Origin: Bacillus halotolerans
GTDB lineage: Bacteria > Bacillota > Bacilli > Bacillales > Bacillaceae
NCBI RefSeq assembly: GCF_001517105.1
Contig: NZ_LPVF01000009.1
Coordinates: forward strand, 427,742 to 491,741
Length of the DNA stretch: 64,000 nucleotides
Direction of reading: 5' to 3'
Position 1 is the first letter of the stretch. Each line of letters begins with the position of its first letter. The notes beneath the pieces are model-generated. The model was not told the origin of the DNA. It did not search any database and saw only the letters and a list, made by a program, of their open reading frames with translations. A program made the position numbers and the translations under genes. Of the stretch, positions 10,050-21,600 are shown piece by piece.

Positions 10050-11321
10050 TTAGTCCATGTTTTTAATCAGTTCTTCTCCGAACTCTGAACATTTAACTTC
10101 AGTCGCGCCGTCCATTAATCTGGCAAAATCGTAAGTTACGACTTTAGAAGCGATTGTTTTTTCCATAGATTTAATGATTAAATCAGCCGCTTCATTCCAT
10201 CCTAAATGCTCAAGCAGCAGCACACCTGAAAGAATAACTGAAGATGGGTTTACTTTATCAAGTCCGGCGTATTTAGGAGCCGTTCCGTGTGTCGCCTCGA
10301 AAATCGCATGTCCTGTTTCGTAGTTGATGTTCGCCCCAGGAGCAATACCGATTCCGCCTACTTGCGCCGCAAGAGCGTCAGAAATATAGTCTCCGTTAAG
10401 GTTCATTGTTGCAACAACATCAAATTCGCTTGGACGTGTCAGAATCTGCTGAAGGAAAATATCAGCAATGCTGTCTTTGATAATGATTTTGCCTGCTGCT
10501 TCTGCTTCGCTTTGCGCTTTATTAGCGGCGTCTTTTCCGTCTTTTTCAGCAATGCGGTCATATTCAGCCCATGTGAAGACTTTTTCGCCGTATTCTCTCT
10601 CCGCAAGCTCATAGCCCCAGTTTTTGAAGGCGCCTTCCGTGAACTTCATGATGTTTCCTTTGTGTACAAGCGTTACAGACTTGCGGCCGTGCTCAATCGC
10701 ATATTCAATTGCCGCTCTGACCAGACGGCTTGTTCCTTCTTCAGAAACAGGCTTAATGCCGATACCTGATGTTTCAGGGAAGCGGATTTTGTTGACATTC
10801 AATTCATTTTGCAGGAAGCTGATGAGCTTTTGCACTTCTTCAGAGCCTTTTGCGTACTCGATGCCTGCGTAAATATCTTCTGTATTTTCACGGAAGATGA
10901 CCATGTCAGTATCCTCAGGGCGTTTTACCGGTGACGGCACTCCAGTAAAATATCTTACCGGTCTCAAGCAAACGAATAGGTCAAGCTCTTGTCTGAGCGC
11001 TACGTTCAAAGAACGAATACCGCCGCCGACAGGTGTCGTTAACGGGCCTTTAATCGCGATGAAATATTCGCGGATGACATCTAATGTTTCAGCAGGAAGC
11101 CACTCACCTGTTTTATTATAAGCCTTTTCTCCGGCATAAACTTCTTTCCACGTAATTTTCTTTTCACCTTTATATGCTTTTTCTACTGCGGCTTCCAAAA
11201 CTTTTGAAGCCGCATTCCAAATATCAGGACCGGTTCCGTCTCCTTCAATAAACGGGATAATCGGGTTGTTTGGTACGTTTAATACTCCGTTAGAGACTGT
11301 AATTTTTTCACCTTGTGCCAC
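10050..11321 (-). CDS. icd: Isocitrate dehydrogenase (NADP)
   Basis: Icd (also citC) decarboxylates isocitrate to 2-oxoglutarate with NADP+. The 423-residue length is that of the B. subtilis enzyme. The substrate loop [13 protein letters not shown] contains the serine equivalent to the phosphorylation site of the E. coli enzyme; the C-terminal part has the family signature [17 protein letters not shown] and the [11 protein letters not shown] motif. A 160 bp gap upstream separates it from citZ. Confidence 0.96.
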   Translation of the reverse strand: MAQGEKITVSNGVLNVPNNPIIPFIEGDGTGPDIWNAASKVLEAAVEKAYKGEKKITWKEVYAGEKAYNKTGEWLPAETLDVIREYFIAIKGPLTTPVGGGIRSLNVALRQELDLFVCLRPVRYFTGVPSPVKRPEDTDMVIFRENTEDIYAGIEYAKGSEEVQKLISFLQNELNVNKIRFPETSGIGIKPVSEEGTSRLVRAAIEYAIEHGRKSVTLVHKGNIMKFTEGAFKNWGYELAEREYGEKVFTWAEYDRIAEKDGKDAANKAQSEAEAAGKIIIKDSIADIFLQQILTRPSEFDVVATMNLNGDYISDALAAQVGGIGIAPGANINYETGHAIFEATHGTAPKYAGLDKVNPSSVILSGVLLLEHLGWNEAADLIIKSMEKTIASKVVTYDFARLMDGATEVKCSEFGEELIKNMD

Positions 11322-11481
11322 AATAAAAACCTCCCAGTATGTAATTCATATTTAGAAAACATTTTATTTTTCTTATATAGAAAACAAAATGATTTTTCTT
11401 AACATTCTAAAGTGTAAACCATCTTTGATGTTCTGAACAAGAGGCTAACTTCATTAACATAAGCCAGCCCCCTATGGTTCT

Positions 11482-12600
11482 TTAGGCTCTTTCTTCAATC
11501 GGAACAAAAGTTTGTTTGTCAGGGCCTGTGTAATCTGCACGCGGGCGGATCAGGCGGTTATTGTCATACTGCTCAAGGATATGAGCGAGCCAGCCGGACA
11601 TTCTGCTCACAGCAAAAATCGGTGTGAACAGGTCATGGTCAATTCCGAGGCTGTGATAAACAGAAGCGGAATAGAAATCAACGTTAGGCGGAAGCTTTTT
11701 TTCTGATGTCACGATTTCTTCGATGCGAATCGACATGTCATACCATTTGCTTTCGCCGGTCAGGTTGGTCAGACGTTTGCTCATTTCTTTTAAATGTTTG
11801 GCGCGCGGATCGCCATGCTTATAAACGCGATGGCCGAATCCCATTATTTTTTCTTTCTTTTCCATCTTGGCGCGAACGAAAGGCTCGACATTCTCCACTT
11901 CGCCGATCTCTGTCAGCATTTTCATGACGCCTTCGTTTGCACCGCCGTGCAGCGGGCCCTTCAGTGCGCCGATTGCTGCAGTAATTCCTGAGTAGATATC
12001 CGAAAGTGTTGCCACACAGACCCTCGCTGTAAACGTTGACGCGTTCAGCTCGTGATCGGCATGTAAAATCAGTGCTTTGTTGAAGGCTTCAACCTCAATC
12101 GGTGAAGGCTCTTCTCCATTTAATGTGTAGAGAAAATTCTCGGCAATGCCGTAGTCTTCTCTTGGCTCAACGGGTTCAAGACCCTTGCGGATTCTGGAAA
12201 ACGCTGCAACCAGACCAGGCACCTTTGCCTGAAGGCGGATCGCCTTTCTGTAGTTGGCTTCCGGGTTCATGGTATCAGCCTCGCTGTCAAGCAGGCCTAG
12301 TAAAGAAATCGCTGTCCGAAGAGCAGCCATGGGATGAACATTTTCGAGGGAATAAGATTTGAAGTGCTCAATAATTTCTTGCGGAACGGCAGCTTCTTTT
12401 GCTAACTGCTGTTTTAACTCATCAAGCTCTTTTTTGTTTGGCAGCCTTAAGTGCCAAAGCAAGTAAATGATTTCTTCAAAGCTCGCATTCTCTGTCAAAT
12501 CATCGATATCATACCCCACATATGTAAGGGTATCATCAATAATCGAACTAACAGATGATGTTGTTGCTACAACCCCTTCAAGACCGCGTGTCGCTGTCAT
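11482..12600 (-). CDS. citZ: Citrate synthase II
   Basis: CitZ condenses acetyl-CoA and oxaloacetate and is the major citrate synthase of B. subtilis. The catalytic residues are visible: His in LKGPLHGGANEG, His in MGFGHRVYKHGDPR and Asp in NVDFYSASVYHSLG. An upstream in-frame ATG at 12609 overlaps the Shine-Dalgarno AAAGGAGAT, so the ATG at 12600 was taken; it gives the known 372 residues beginning MTATRGLEG. Regulation by CcpC and CcpA is indicated by sites in the upstream region. Confidence 0.95.
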   Translation of the reverse strand: MTATRGLEGVVATTSSVSSIIDDTLTYVGYDIDDLTENASFEEIIYLLWHLRLPNKKELDELKQQLAKEAAVPQEIIEHFKSYSLENVHPMAALRTAISLLGLLDSEADTMNPEANYRKAIRLQAKVPGLVAAFSRIRKGLEPVEPREDYGIAENFLYTLNGEEPSPIEVEAFNKALILHADHELNASTFTARVCVATLSDIYSGITAAIGALKGPLHGGANEGVMKMLTEIGEVENVEPFVRAKMEKKEKIMGFGHRVYKHGDPRAKHLKEMSKRLTNLTGESKWYDMSIRIEEIVTSEKKLPPNVDFYSASVYHSLGIDHDLFTPIFAVSRMSGWLAHILEQYDNNRLIRPRADYTGPDKQTFVPIEERA

Positions 12601-12697
12601 ATATAACATCTCCTTTTCAATAAATTTCCCCTTTAAGAGTGTTGTAAAAACATGAGGCTAACTTAAAAAGCACGTTGTAAGTATTTCTCCCCCCAAA

Positions 12698-12711
12698 AGA
12701 AAATGCTTACA
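12698..12711 (-). promoter_or_regulatory. cre site in citZ leader (CcpA)
   Basis: The minus strand reads TGTAAGCATTTTCT, about 100 bases upstream of the citZ start. A CcpA site of this kind in the citZ promoter region is known in B. subtilis. Confidence 0.65.
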
Positions 12712-12743
12712 TTTTACTGCCTGCTGGTGCTGAAACCCTTTGC

Positions 12744-12770
12744 TTATGAAAGAACATAACAAATTCTTAT
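12744..12770 (-). promoter_or_regulatory. CcpC operator of citZ
   Basis: The dyad ATAA-N7-TTAT spans 12756-12770, with an extra TTAT half site at 12744-12747. This arrangement of a dyad plus half site is that of the CcpC citrate-responsive repressor at citZ. The rest of the 12601-12900 gap is AT-rich and shows no open frame. Confidence 0.7.
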
Positions 12771-12901
12771 AAGCTTTTTTAAGTTTGTGCCTATTCCTAT
12801 TATAAACAATAATCAGACATTTGTTAAATGTTTACCTATAATTTTTTTTTTCATTCTATGATTTTCCCTAAAAAACGCCTTTATTTGCGGGTTTTTGGCA
12901 T

Positions 12902-12930
12902 TAAAAAAAAGCGGCAGCAAGCCGCTTTTT
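12902..12930 (-). terminator. Terminator after ytwI
   Basis: Leftward the GCGGC/GCCGC stem with a five-base loop is followed by eight T residues; it abuts the ytwI stop codon. Confidence 0.85.
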
Positions 12931-13395
12931 TCATGAAGTGAATAGTTTTACGAGCTGCATCGCAATATAAGCAATCCCCGCTCCGATCAGCGGACCCACT
13001 GCGACTCCGCCGAAAAGCGCGACGGCGAGAATGGTACCGATGACAAGAGCAGTGGTGATGTGAGGATCGTTTTCCAGCAGGGTCAGGCCATTTTTGGCAA
13101 TCAGCGCAACGGCAATTCCCGCCCCTAATGCAATCCATGCGTAAGAAGAACGCATTGCCTCACCAAGCTGTTTAAATCCAATCTCTCCTGTGGCGATTGG
13201 AACAAGAACAGCAATTGTGATGACGGTCACGCCCCAGTTGATGCCTTTTGACTGGATAGTCGGAAAAATTTTTTGGTCAAGTCCCACGATTTTTATGATC
13301 AAAAGGACGGATACAGCAAAAAGCAGCGATTGATTTTTTGCGATAAGTGCAATAGCCAAGAGTAATATTAAAAATAAATTCGCTTGTGTAAACAC
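12931..13395 (-). CDS. ytwI: DUF441 membrane protein YtwI
   Basis: This 154-residue hydrophobic protein has four or so membrane helices and the small-residue-rich pattern of the DUF441/YtwI family, whose function is unknown. The GTG at 13395 is preceded by AAAGGAGGG at good distance, and no ATG fits. It is divergent from ytvI across a 95 bp gap. Confidence 0.88.
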   Translation of the reverse strand: MFTQANLFLILLLAIALIAKNQSLLFAVSVLLIIKIVGLDQKIFPTIQSKGINWGVTVITIAVLVPIATGEIGFKQLGEAMRSSYAWIALGAGIAVALIAKNGLTLLENDPHITTALVIGTILAVALFGGVAVGPLIGAGIAYIAMQLVKLFTS

Positions 13396-13490
13396 GCGTC
13401 ATCCCTCCTTTAAGATGAATGTATTCATATACAGCCGTACCGTGAATAAACATAACAATAGGACATGCTGACGAGAGGAGGATCGTTTTT

Positions 13491-14606
13491 GTGAATCAAT
13501 CCTATATCACTATTTTTTTCCGTACCCTCTTTGTCGTGTCGCTTACAGTCGGGTCAGCAGCCGCTGTTTATTATTCGTTTCCGTTAACATATCCGTTCCT
13601 CATTGCCCTTATTCTTTCAACAGCGATTCACCCTGTTGTAGACTACTTGGACAAGGTGACGGGATTCCCGCGAACTTTAAATGTCATCGGCGTGCTTGCC
13701 TTTTTTCTGCTCGCGGCGTTCGGTGTGCTGACCATTGTGGTAGCAGAAATCGTAACAGGGACTGCATATCTTGCAAAAACCCTTCCTCCGCATATCAGCA
13801 CATTTATCTCTTATTGTGAAAAACTGTTTACCACTCATATCCAGCCGCTCTATCACGAACTGACCGTTTTATTTCATGAATTGGAGACCAACCAGCAGGC
13901 TTCCATCGTCACTCACATTCAGACACTTGGAGATTCCGCTGCCAAAAACGCAGGACTGCTGCTGTCTCACATTCTTGAAATGATCCCGAAGTTTTTCGCG
14001 CTGCTTCCGAATACCGCGGCTGTTTTGATATTTTCACTTCTTGCTACATTTTTCATGACAAAGGATTGGCACAAGCTGAAAGCGGTGCTCGTTTCAGTGC
14101 TGCCGGATCGAATAACAGCAAACGGAAAGGCGATCAGCAGCGAGCTGAAAAAAGCAATGACCGGTTTCATTAAAGCACAGGCTGTTCTTGTATTTCTTAC
14201 GATGGTCATTGTATTCATCGGTCTTTCTCTCTTAAAGGTTGAACATGCAGCAACGATTGCTTTTTTAATCGGGCTAGTCGACCTTCTCCCGTATTTAGGA
14301 GCAGGATCCGTCTTCGTGCCGTGGATTTTGTATTTATCGATTACAGGCCAGCTTCCTCAAGCAATTGGAATTGGTGTGCTGTACCTTGTCGTACTCGTTC
14401 AGCGGCAGTTGACAGAGCCCAAAATATTAAGTAAATCAATCGGAATCGATCCGCTGGCAACACTCATTGCCCTCTTTGCAGGCTTTAAATTGTTCGGATT
14501 TTTAGGACTGATTGCCGGTCCTGCCGTTCTCGTCGTCATCCAGGCTTTTATTACAACAGGTGCCTTAAAGGAAATATGGTCCTACATCACTGTCCAGCAA
14601 AAATAA
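13491..14606 (+). CDS. ytvI: AI-2E family membrane protein YtvI
   Basis: YtvI is a 371-residue polytopic protein of the AI-2E/PerM transporter family. Two N-terminal helices are followed by a hydrophilic extracytoplasmic stretch (~100-165) and a C-terminal cluster of five helices with the family motif GLVDLLPYLGAG near residue 262. The start is GTG at 13491 behind GAGGAGG. Substrate is unknown; family members export AI-2 or small ions. Confidence 0.9.
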   Translation: MNQSYITIFFRTLFVVSLTVGSAAAVYYSFPLTYPFLIALILSTAIHPVVDYLDKVTGFPRTLNVIGVLAFFLLAAFGVLTIVVAEIVTGTAYLAKTLPPHISTFISYCEKLFTTHIQPLYHELTVLFHELETNQQASIVTHIQTLGDSAAKNAGLLLSHILEMIPKFFALLPNTAAVLIFSLLATFFMTKDWHKLKAVLVSVLPDRITANGKAISSELKKAMTGFIKAQAVLVFLTMVIVFIGLSLLKVEHAATIAFLIGLVDLLPYLGAGSVFVPWILYLSITGQLPQAIGIGVLYLVVLVQRQLTEPKILSKSIGIDPLATLIALFAGFKLFGFLGLIAGPAVLVVIQAFITTGALKEIWSYITVQQK

Positions 14607-14611
14607 AACAG

Positions 14612-14640
14612 CAGCCCATAATGCAGGCTGCCGTTTTTAT
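14612..14640. terminator. Terminator between ytvI and fxsA
   Basis: The GCAGCC/GGCTGC stem is followed rightward by CGTTTTTATTTTA and leftward by a T-rich run on the minus strand, so it serves the two convergent genes. Confidence 0.75.
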
Positions 14641-15020
14641 TTTATAATGATCCGCTTGTTCTTCGACATGCCTCTCAGCCATTTGAACAGGATCGGCTTA
14701 CACCAGCTGCGGGTGAACGGGATAAGCAGGCATGCGCCGGCCAGGTCTGATAAAAAGCCTGGCAGCATCAGCAAAAGGCCGCCAATAAAGATGCACAGGC
14801 CGTCAGCAATCGCTTCACCAGGCATCTTGCCGTATTGAAGGTCACGCTGAACCTTGAAGTAGACTTCAGTTCCTTGTTTTTTGGCAGCTGCTGCCCCAAT
14901 GATTCCGGTCAGAATCATTAAAAGGACCGTCGGAAGAATGCCGATCAGCTTGCCCGAAAATAGAAATATGCCGATTTCAATTGCCGGAAACACAATAAAA
15001 AGCAAAAATAAAAACCTCAT
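14637..15020 (-). CDS. fxsA: FxsA family membrane protein (YtzA)
   Basis: A 127-residue protein with an N-terminal membrane segment, a GIIGAAAAKKQG turn and a second hydrophobic region (GGLLLMLPGFLSDLAGACLLIP) that carry the FxsA family signature. FxsA in E. coli suppresses phage exclusion when overproduced; the normal role is unknown. It lies downstream of pyk but behind a terminator. Confidence 0.88.
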   Translation of the reverse strand: MRFLFLLFIVFPAIEIGIFLFSGKLIGILPTVLLMILTGIIGAAAAKKQGTEVYFKVQRDLQYGKMPGEAIADGLCIFIGGLLLMLPGFLSDLAGACLLIPFTRSWCKPILFKWLRGMSKNKRIIIK

Positions 15021-15079
15021 CTCCAGCCCCCCACATGTGTAAAACGCCTTAGTTCAAAAATAGTGACAAATAGAGAAAA

Positions 15080-15101
15080 GGAAGGGAATACGCTCCCTTC
15101 C
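15080..15101 (-). terminator. Terminator after pyk
   Basis: The perfect arms ggaaggga and tcccttcc with a short loop are followed leftward by TTTTCTC, ending pfkA-pyk. Confidence 0.85.
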
Positions 15102-15116
15102 CATTTTCAGATGTAA

Positions 15117-16874
15117 TTAAAGTACACTTGCACGGCCTTGGTAGACTGCCCCTCTAGAAGCGTCAACCGTAATATCCTGGCCTTCTGTCAAAATGGATGT
15201 CGCATTTTCCAAACCAACAATAACCGGAATGCCGAGGCTTAATCCGACTACTGCAGCATGGCTTGTCAAGCCGCCTTCTTCTGTAATAAGGGCAGACGCT
15301 TTTTCAAGAGACGCGATCATGTCACGGTCAGTGCTAGTTGTAACCAAAACCGCGCCGTCAGTCATTTTTTGTTCGGCTTCTTTCGCGTTTTGCGCAATGA
15401 CAACCGGACCGTAAGCTGATTTGCGGCCGATACCTTGGCCTTTAGCGATGATATCGCCGACAGTATGAACTTTCATCAAATTCGTTGTTCCTGACTCACC
15501 GACAGTGCCTGCTGTAATGACGATCAGATCACCATTTTTCACAATTCCGCTGTGTAATGATTTTTGCACAGCATCTTCCAGCATCTCATCAGTTGAGCTT
15601 GCATTTTGACCGCTTTCTGCGAAAACGCCGGATACAAGAGCGAGCTTTCTGGAAACAGACTCATTTACAGTCACAGCGACAATCGGTGCCTGCGGGCGGT
15701 ATTTAGCAATCATACGCGCTGTATGGCCGCTTTCAGTCGGAGTCACAATCGCAGTAGCATTCAAGTTAATGGCCGTATGTGCAACCGATTGGCCGATTGC
15801 ATCAGTAATCGTCATGCCTACCTGGTCTCTGCGTTTTGAAAGAATCTCTTTGTAATTCAGCGCCTCTTCAGAACGGGATGCGATGTTGTGCATCGTTTGA
15901 ACCGCTTCAACCGGATAGTTTCCGGCAGCTGTTTCACCAGAAAGCATGATCGCATCTGTGCCGTCGAAAATTGCGTTTGCGACGTCACTCGCTTCCGCAC
16001 GAGTCGGACGCGGGTTGCGCTGCATGCTGTCAAGCATTTGTGTCGCTGTAATAACCGGTTTGCCCAGTGCGTTGCATTTTTTAATCAGGTCTTTTTGCAC
16101 GAGCGGCACTTCTTCAGCCGGGATTTCCACACCTAAGTCTCCGCGCGCAACCATTAAGCCGTCAGACACTTCGAGAATAGAATCGATGTTGTCTACGCCC
16201 TCTTGGTTTTCAATTTTAGGGATAATTTGAATATCCTGAGCATTATGCTCCTCAAGAAGTTCACGGATTTCAAGCACGTCAGTAGAACGGCGTACAAAAG
16301 ACGCAGCGATGAAATCTACGCCTTGCTCAATACCGAAAACGATATCTCTCGCGTCTTTCTCAGTAATACCAGGAAGGTTGACGCTGACACCCGGCACGTT
16401 AACGCCTTTTTTATTTTTCAGTGTTCCGTTGTTTAGTACTTTTGTTTTGATTTCGCGTTTAGCGGCATTCACTTCAAGTACTTCAAGACCGATAAGCCCG
16501 TCATCTAAAAGAATCGTTGAGCCTTTTTCAACGTCCTCTACTAAACCTTCATACGTTACTGAAATCTTGTCAGTTGTTCCAACTACCTCGTCCATTGAAA
16601 CGATAAGCTCTTTGCCTGTTTCAAGCTCAATAGCACCGTTTTCCATTGTATGTGTACGGATTTCAGGGCCTTTTGTATCAAGCAGGATTCCGACGTTTTT
16701 GCCGAGCTTTTTGCTCGCTTCGCGGATATTTTTAATACGTGCTCCGTGCTCCTCAAAATCTCCGTGAGAAAAATTTAAACGAGCCACATTCATTCCTGAC
16801 TCCATTAATTTCGTAAGCATTTCAATACTTTCACTTGCCGGACCGATGGTACAAACAATTTTTGTTTTTCTCAA
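15117..16874 (-). CDS. pyk: Pyruvate kinase
   Basis: Pyk makes pyruvate and ATP from phosphoenolpyruvate at the end of glycolysis. The barrel domain holds the signature [15 protein letters not shown] and the ATQMLDSM loop; the C-terminus carries the extra PEP-synthase-like domain of Bacillus enzymes ([13 protein letters not shown], residues ~500-585). The longest frame opens with GTG at 16883, but that codon overlaps the AAGGAAGTG ribosome site. TTG at 16874 is spaced correctly and gives the known 585 residues starting [12 protein letters not shown]. It follows pfkA by 43 bp. Confidence 0.95.
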   Translation of the reverse strand: MRKTKIVCTIGPASESIEMLTKLMESGMNVARLNFSHGDFEEHGARIKNIREASKKLGKNVGILLDTKGPEIRTHTMENGAIELETGKELIVSMDEVVGTTDKISVTYEGLVEDVEKGSTILLDDGLIGLEVLEVNAAKREIKTKVLNNGTLKNKKGVNVPGVSVNLPGITEKDARDIVFGIEQGVDFIAASFVRRSTDVLEIRELLEEHNAQDIQIIPKIENQEGVDNIDSILEVSDGLMVARGDLGVEIPAEEVPLVQKDLIKKCNALGKPVITATQMLDSMQRNPRPTRAEASDVANAIFDGTDAIMLSGETAAGNYPVEAVQTMHNIASRSEEALNYKEILSKRRDQVGMTITDAIGQSVAHTAINLNATAIVTPTESGHTARMIAKYRPQAPIVAVTVNESVSRKLALVSGVFAESGQNASSTDEMLEDAVQKSLHSGIVKNGDLIVITAGTVGESGTTNLMKVHTVGDIIAKGQGIGRKSAYGPVVIAQNAKEAEQKMTDGAVLVTTSTDRDMIASLEKASALITEEGGLTSHAAVVGLSLGIPVIVGLENATSILTEGQDITVDASRGAVYQGRASVL

Positions 16875-16917
16875 TTCGTTCACTTCCTTCTGAAATCTTC
16901 AGCCTTCTGCTGCATTC

Positions 16918-17889
<972 letters not shown>

Positions 17890-17978
17890 TCAGCAAACAT
17901 ATATGATTAAAACATAACATGATCATTGCCCTAAAAACAATGAAAAGGGATCTCCATCCTCCCTATGAAACCTTACCT

Positions 17979-17984
17979 ATTATA
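17979..17984 (-). promoter_or_regulatory. Candidate -10 element of pfkA-pyk
   Basis: TATAAT occurs on the minus strand about 100 bases before the pfkA start, with a weak A/T-rich -35 region. Only the -10 hexamer is clear. Confidence 0.4.
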
Positions 17985-18034
17985 CAATTAAATAAATTGT
18001 TTTTAAATAAAATTTAAGGAATGTCACAAAAAAT

Positions 18035-18060
18035 AAACGTGAGCCAAAGGCTTCACGTTT
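18035..18060 (-). terminator. Terminator after accA
   Basis: The arms aaacgtgagcc and ggcttcacgttt form a long stem followed leftward by ATTTTTTG. Confidence 0.85.
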
Positions 18061-18062
18061 AT

Positions 18063-19040
18063 TTAGTTTACCCCGATATATTGATCTTCAATCGATACTT
18101 TCCCAATTGCTTTGTATTTTTCATAGCGCTGCTGAATTAATTCTTCTTCATTCAGCTTCAGCAAAGTCTTTAACGATTGTTTAAGGGTTTCATCCATGTA
18201 GCTTGCCTGCAGCTTAATATCGTGGTGCGCTCCGCCTTTTACTTCTTTTATCATATGATCTATAATACCTAATTCTTTTAAGTCAGGCGCAGTGATTTTC
18301 ATTGTTTCCGCCGCTTTTTTGGCAAGACTGGAGTCCTTCCATAAGAGTGCTGCAGCACCTTCCGGAGAAATAACAGAATAAGTAGAGTTTTCCAGCATAT
18401 GCAAGTGGTTGCCCACACCTAAACCTAGAGCTCCGCCGCTTCCGCCTTCGCCGATGACGATACAAACAACAGGCACTCTAAGACCGGCCATTTCAAACAG
18501 GTTTTTGGCGATTGCTTCGCTTTGTCCTCTCTCTTCAGCTGCTCGTCCAGGGTATGCCCCCTTCGTGTCAATAAAACAGATAATCGGTCTGTTAAATTTA
18601 TCAGCCTGTTTCATCAGACGAAGCGCTTTACGATAGCCCTCAGGATGAGGCATTCCAAAGTTGCGGACCAGGTTTTCCTTCGTGTCTTTTCCGCGCTGAT
18701 GACCGATAACTGTCACAGGCAGGCCGTGGAACTTGGCAATACCGCCGACAATGGCTTCATCGTCTCCGTACGCTCTGTCGCCGTGACATTCAAAAAAGTC
18801 TGTAAACAGGTAATGAATATAATCAAGTGTTGTCGGACGGTCCGGCAGACGTGCGATTTGAACACGGTCCCAAGGCTTCAGATTTTTATAAATATCATCC
18901 TGAAGCTTAGCTAGACGGTCTTCAAGCCGTTCGATTTCTGCACTCAGATCCATTTCCGAATCCTGGGTGAATTTTTTTAATTCGGCGATTTTGGTTTGCA
19001 GTTCAATCACCGGTTTTTCAAATTCTAATCTTGCAGCCAC
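18063..19040 (-). CDS. accA: Acetyl-CoA carboxylase carboxyltransferase alpha subunit
   Basis: AccA with AccD transfers CO2 from biotin to acetyl-CoA to make malonyl-CoA, the first step of fatty-acid synthesis. The 325-residue crotonase-fold protein has an N-terminal helical region, the [11 protein letters not shown] motif and glycine loops [14 protein letters not shown]. The start is GTG at 19040, inside the end of accD, giving a 16-base overlap and likely coupled translation of equal subunits. Confidence 0.96.
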   Translation of the reverse strand: MAARLEFEKPVIELQTKIAELKKFTQDSEMDLSAEIERLEDRLAKLQDDIYKNLKPWDRVQIARLPDRPTTLDYIHYLFTDFFECHGDRAYGDDEAIVGGIAKFHGLPVTVIGHQRGKDTKENLVRNFGMPHPEGYRKALRLMKQADKFNRPIICFIDTKGAYPGRAAEERGQSEAIAKNLFEMAGLRVPVVCIVIGEGGSGGALGLGVGNHLHMLENSTYSVISPEGAAALLWKDSSLAKKAAETMKITAPDLKELGIIDHMIKEVKGGAHHDIKLQASYMDETLKQSLKTLLKLNEEELIQQRYEKYKAIGKVSIEDQYIGVN

Positions 19041-19897
19041 TCAATGTCACCTCCTGTTTGATGCATATCCAGCAGATTCTCTAACGTTTTTTTCATGTCG
19101 TCGCGGTGAATAACCGCATCAAGCTGTCCATGTTTTAATAAGAATTCCGCCGTTTGGAAGTCCTCCGGCAGTTTTTCGCCTATTGTCTGTTCGATAATCC
19201 TTCTTCCGGCAAAACCGATCAGCGCGCCGGGCTCCGCGAAATTATAATCGCCAAGAGAAGCAAAGCTTGCCGATACCCCGCCGGTAGTCGGATGCGTCAT
19301 GACTGAGATAATGAGACCCTGTTCCTCACTGAATAATTTTAAGGCAGAGCTTGTCTTTGCCATTTGCATAAGGCTTAATATGCCTTCCTGCATCCTTGCA
19401 CCGCCGGAAGCAGTAAAGATAATAAACGGAACTTTATCCGCTTTTGCTTTTTCAATCGCAAGCGTGATTTTTTCGCCGACGACAGAGCCCATGCTGCCCA
19501 TACGGAATGAAGAATCCATTACCGCGACAACAGCAGGAAATCCCCCGATGGTGCCCTTGCCTGTGACAACAGCCTCGTTTAAGGATGTTTTCTCGCGATC
19601 TTTTTCAAGCTTTTCCAGATATCCCGGGAAACCGAGCGGGTTTTCCGATAACATCCCCTGATTGAATTCCTCAAAGGACTGTTCATCCATCAAGCTTTCG
19701 ATACGCTGTTTTGCATTCATTGGGAAATGATAATCGCAGTTCATGCATACTCGCATATTTTTATCCAACTCTTTAGTGAGCATGATTTTTTTACACTTAG
19801 GACATTTTGTCATAATGCCTTCCGGAACATCGTGCTTCGCTTGATCTGACGGTACGGAAGCATACTTTTTCTTTTTAGTGAATATATCCTTTAACAA
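19025..19897 (-). CDS. accD: Acetyl-CoA carboxylase carboxyltransferase beta subunit
   Basis: AccD is the zinc-ribbon half of the carboxyltransferase. The ribbon cysteines are visible (CPKC ... CMNC, residues ~33-55), followed by the crotonase-like core with GARMQEG and the [14 protein letters not shown] loop. The open frame continues 39 codons upstream, but a TTG at 19897 sits just behind GGGAGG and gives the 290 residues of the B. subtilis protein starting [11 protein letters not shown]. Confidence 0.94.
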   Translation of the reverse strand: MLKDIFTKKKKYASVPSDQAKHDVPEGIMTKCPKCKKIMLTKELDKNMRVCMNCDYHFPMNAKQRIESLMDEQSFEEFNQGMLSENPLGFPGYLEKLEKDREKTSLNEAVVTGKGTIGGFPAVVAVMDSSFRMGSMGSVVGEKITLAIEKAKADKVPFIIFTASGGARMQEGILSLMQMAKTSSALKLFSEEQGLIISVMTHPTTGGVSASFASLGDYNFAEPGALIGFAGRRIIEQTIGEKLPEDFQTAEFLLKHGQLDAVIHRDDMKKTLENLLDMHQTGGDIEWLQD

Positions 19898-20111
19898 ATG
19901 ATTACCTCCCTTTTGTGAAGGGTTCTCTTCACCGCATGCCATCCAGACAGATAGACTTGCTAATAACTTTACCGAAACTATTGTACTTTTTTTGTCAAAC
20001 GCTGTCATCCTCAATTCGACAACTTTTTATCCGCATACGCGTGCGGACAGACTCATGATAAACCTGATAAATCGTTGAACCAGTAGGGTTGGTAACGTAT
20101 TCAAAAATCAT

Positions 20112-20174
20112 GTTAAACTCGGCTGAAATTTTTTTAAGTCCTGACCCCAAAAAAATTTCAACCGCAAGTTTAAC
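20112..20174. repeat. Long imperfect inverted repeat between accD and ytsJ
   Basis: The left arm (from gttaaactcgg, 20112) and right arm (ending cgcaagtttaac, 20174) are complementary over about 25 bases with one substitution and a two-base bulge, around a loop reading aagtcctgacccc. It lacks an ordinary terminator T tract outside the stem, although the stem itself is A/T rich. It resembles a small REP or MITE-like palindrome or a large transcript hairpin after ytsJ. Confidence 0.6.
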
Positions 20175-20231
20175 TTGAGAACAGCGCGCCGGTCTCCGCC
20201 AACGCGCTGCCATTTTTGGAATGAATTAAAA

Positions 20232-21464
20232 TTATTCGCCAATAATCGTAAGTTTTCTGGTTTTTTCTGCAACTTCTTCAGGATCTACAGTAATTCTTGC
20301 CACACCTGTTTCCATTGCCGCTTTCGCCACAGCCTTAGCCACAGCAGGCGCAACACGTTTATCAAACGGTGCAGGGATGACGTACTCTGGGCTAAGCTCA
20401 TCGTCTGATACTAGTGAAGCAATGGCTTCAACCGCTGCAATCTTCATTTCTTCGTTAATGTGAGTAGCGCGCACGTCAAGCGCTCCGCGGAAAATTCCCG
20501 GGAAGGCAAGCACATTGTTTACTTGGTTCGGGAAATCTGAACGGCCTGTTCCGATAACGCTCGCTCCAGCTTCACGCGCATCTTCCGGCATAATTTCCGG
20601 ATTTGGATTTGCCATTGCAAAGATAATTGGATCTTTTGCCATGCTTTGAACCATTTCTTTTGTTAACGCGCCTGCTACAGAGACACCGATAAATACGTCA
20701 GCATCAACGATGACATCTTTCAGAGAACCGTCTTTGCGGTCTTGGTTTGTGAACTTCGCCACTTCGTTTTTAACATCGTTCATGCCGTTCGGGCGCCCTT
20801 CATAAATGGCCCCTTTGGAATCGCACATCACAATGTCGCGAACGCCATAATGATGAAGAAGCTTGATAATCGCAATACCAGCCGCACCCGCGCCGTTTGC
20901 GACAACTTTAATGGATGACATGGATTTTCCAGACAGTTTCAGCGCGTTTACAAGACCTGCTACGGTTACAATGGCAGTACCGTGCTGATCATCATGGAAA
21001 ACCGGGATATTTGTTTCTTTTTTGAGGCGCTCTTCGATGATAAAGCAGTTTGGCGCTGCAATATCTTCTAGGTTGACGCCGCCAAATGTCGGTTCAAGCA
21101 ATTTTACAGTTTCAACGATTTTATCAACATCGTTTGTGTTTAAAGCAATCGGGAACGCGTCTACGCCGGCAAAGCTTTTGAAAAGAACGGCTTTACCTTC
21201 CATAACAGGAAGTGCGGCTTCAGGGCCGATATTTCCAAGGCCGAGCACAGCTGTACCGTCTGTCACGACTGCTACCATGTTCCCCTTCATTGTATAATCA
21301 TATACTTTGTTAATGTCTTCATGAATATCCTTACATGGTTCTGCTACACCCGGGGAATAAGCAAGGCTTAAATCTTTCGCATTTTTAACCTCTACTTTAG
21401 ATTTGGATTCGAGCTTCCCCTGGTTCACTTTATGCAGATGTAATGCTTCTTCTCTTAATGACAT
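20232..21464 (-). CDS. ytsJ: NADP-dependent malic enzyme YtsJ
   Basis: YtsJ decarboxylates malate to pyruvate and is the main NADPH-forming malic enzyme of B. subtilis. The 410-residue protein shows YSPGVAEPCKDI, the GLGNIGP motif, FHDDQHGTAIV with metal ligands, and the NADP-binding GAGAAGIAI. An upstream GTG at 21476 overlaps AAGGAG; the ATG at 21464 gives the known N-terminus MSLREEALHLH. It lies between dnaE and accD. Confidence 0.94.
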   Translation of the reverse strand: MSLREEALHLHKVNQGKLESKSKVEVKNAKDLSLAYSPGVAEPCKDIHEDINKVYDYTMKGNMVAVVTDGTAVLGLGNIGPEAALPVMEGKAVLFKSFAGVDAFPIALNTNDVDKIVETVKLLEPTFGGVNLEDIAAPNCFIIEERLKKETNIPVFHDDQHGTAIVTVAGLVNALKLSGKSMSSIKVVANGAGAAGIAIIKLLHHYGVRDIVMCDSKGAIYEGRPNGMNDVKNEVAKFTNQDRKDGSLKDVIVDADVFIGVSVAGALTKEMVQSMAKDPIIFAMANPNPEIMPEDAREAGASVIGTGRSDFPNQVNNVLAFPGIFRGALDVRATHINEEMKIAAVEAIASLVSDDELSPEYVIPAPFDKRVAPAVAKAVAKAAMETGVARITVDPEEVAEKTRKLTIIGE

Positions 21465-21600
21465 TCTCCTAAACACTCCTTAATGGAATTTTTTGATTCG
21501 TATGCTGCTGCATTGATTGCTGCATTCTGCGGAGTTTATCTATCAGAATATTTAAACAGAGTAACATAATTGCTCCAATTGTATAACAAAAAGCCAATGG

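Noticed and set aside
20182-20209. Hairpin cagcgcg/cgcgctg after ytsJ as a terminator
   Set aside because: A GC-rich stem is present but no T tract follows on either strand, so it was not called a terminator.
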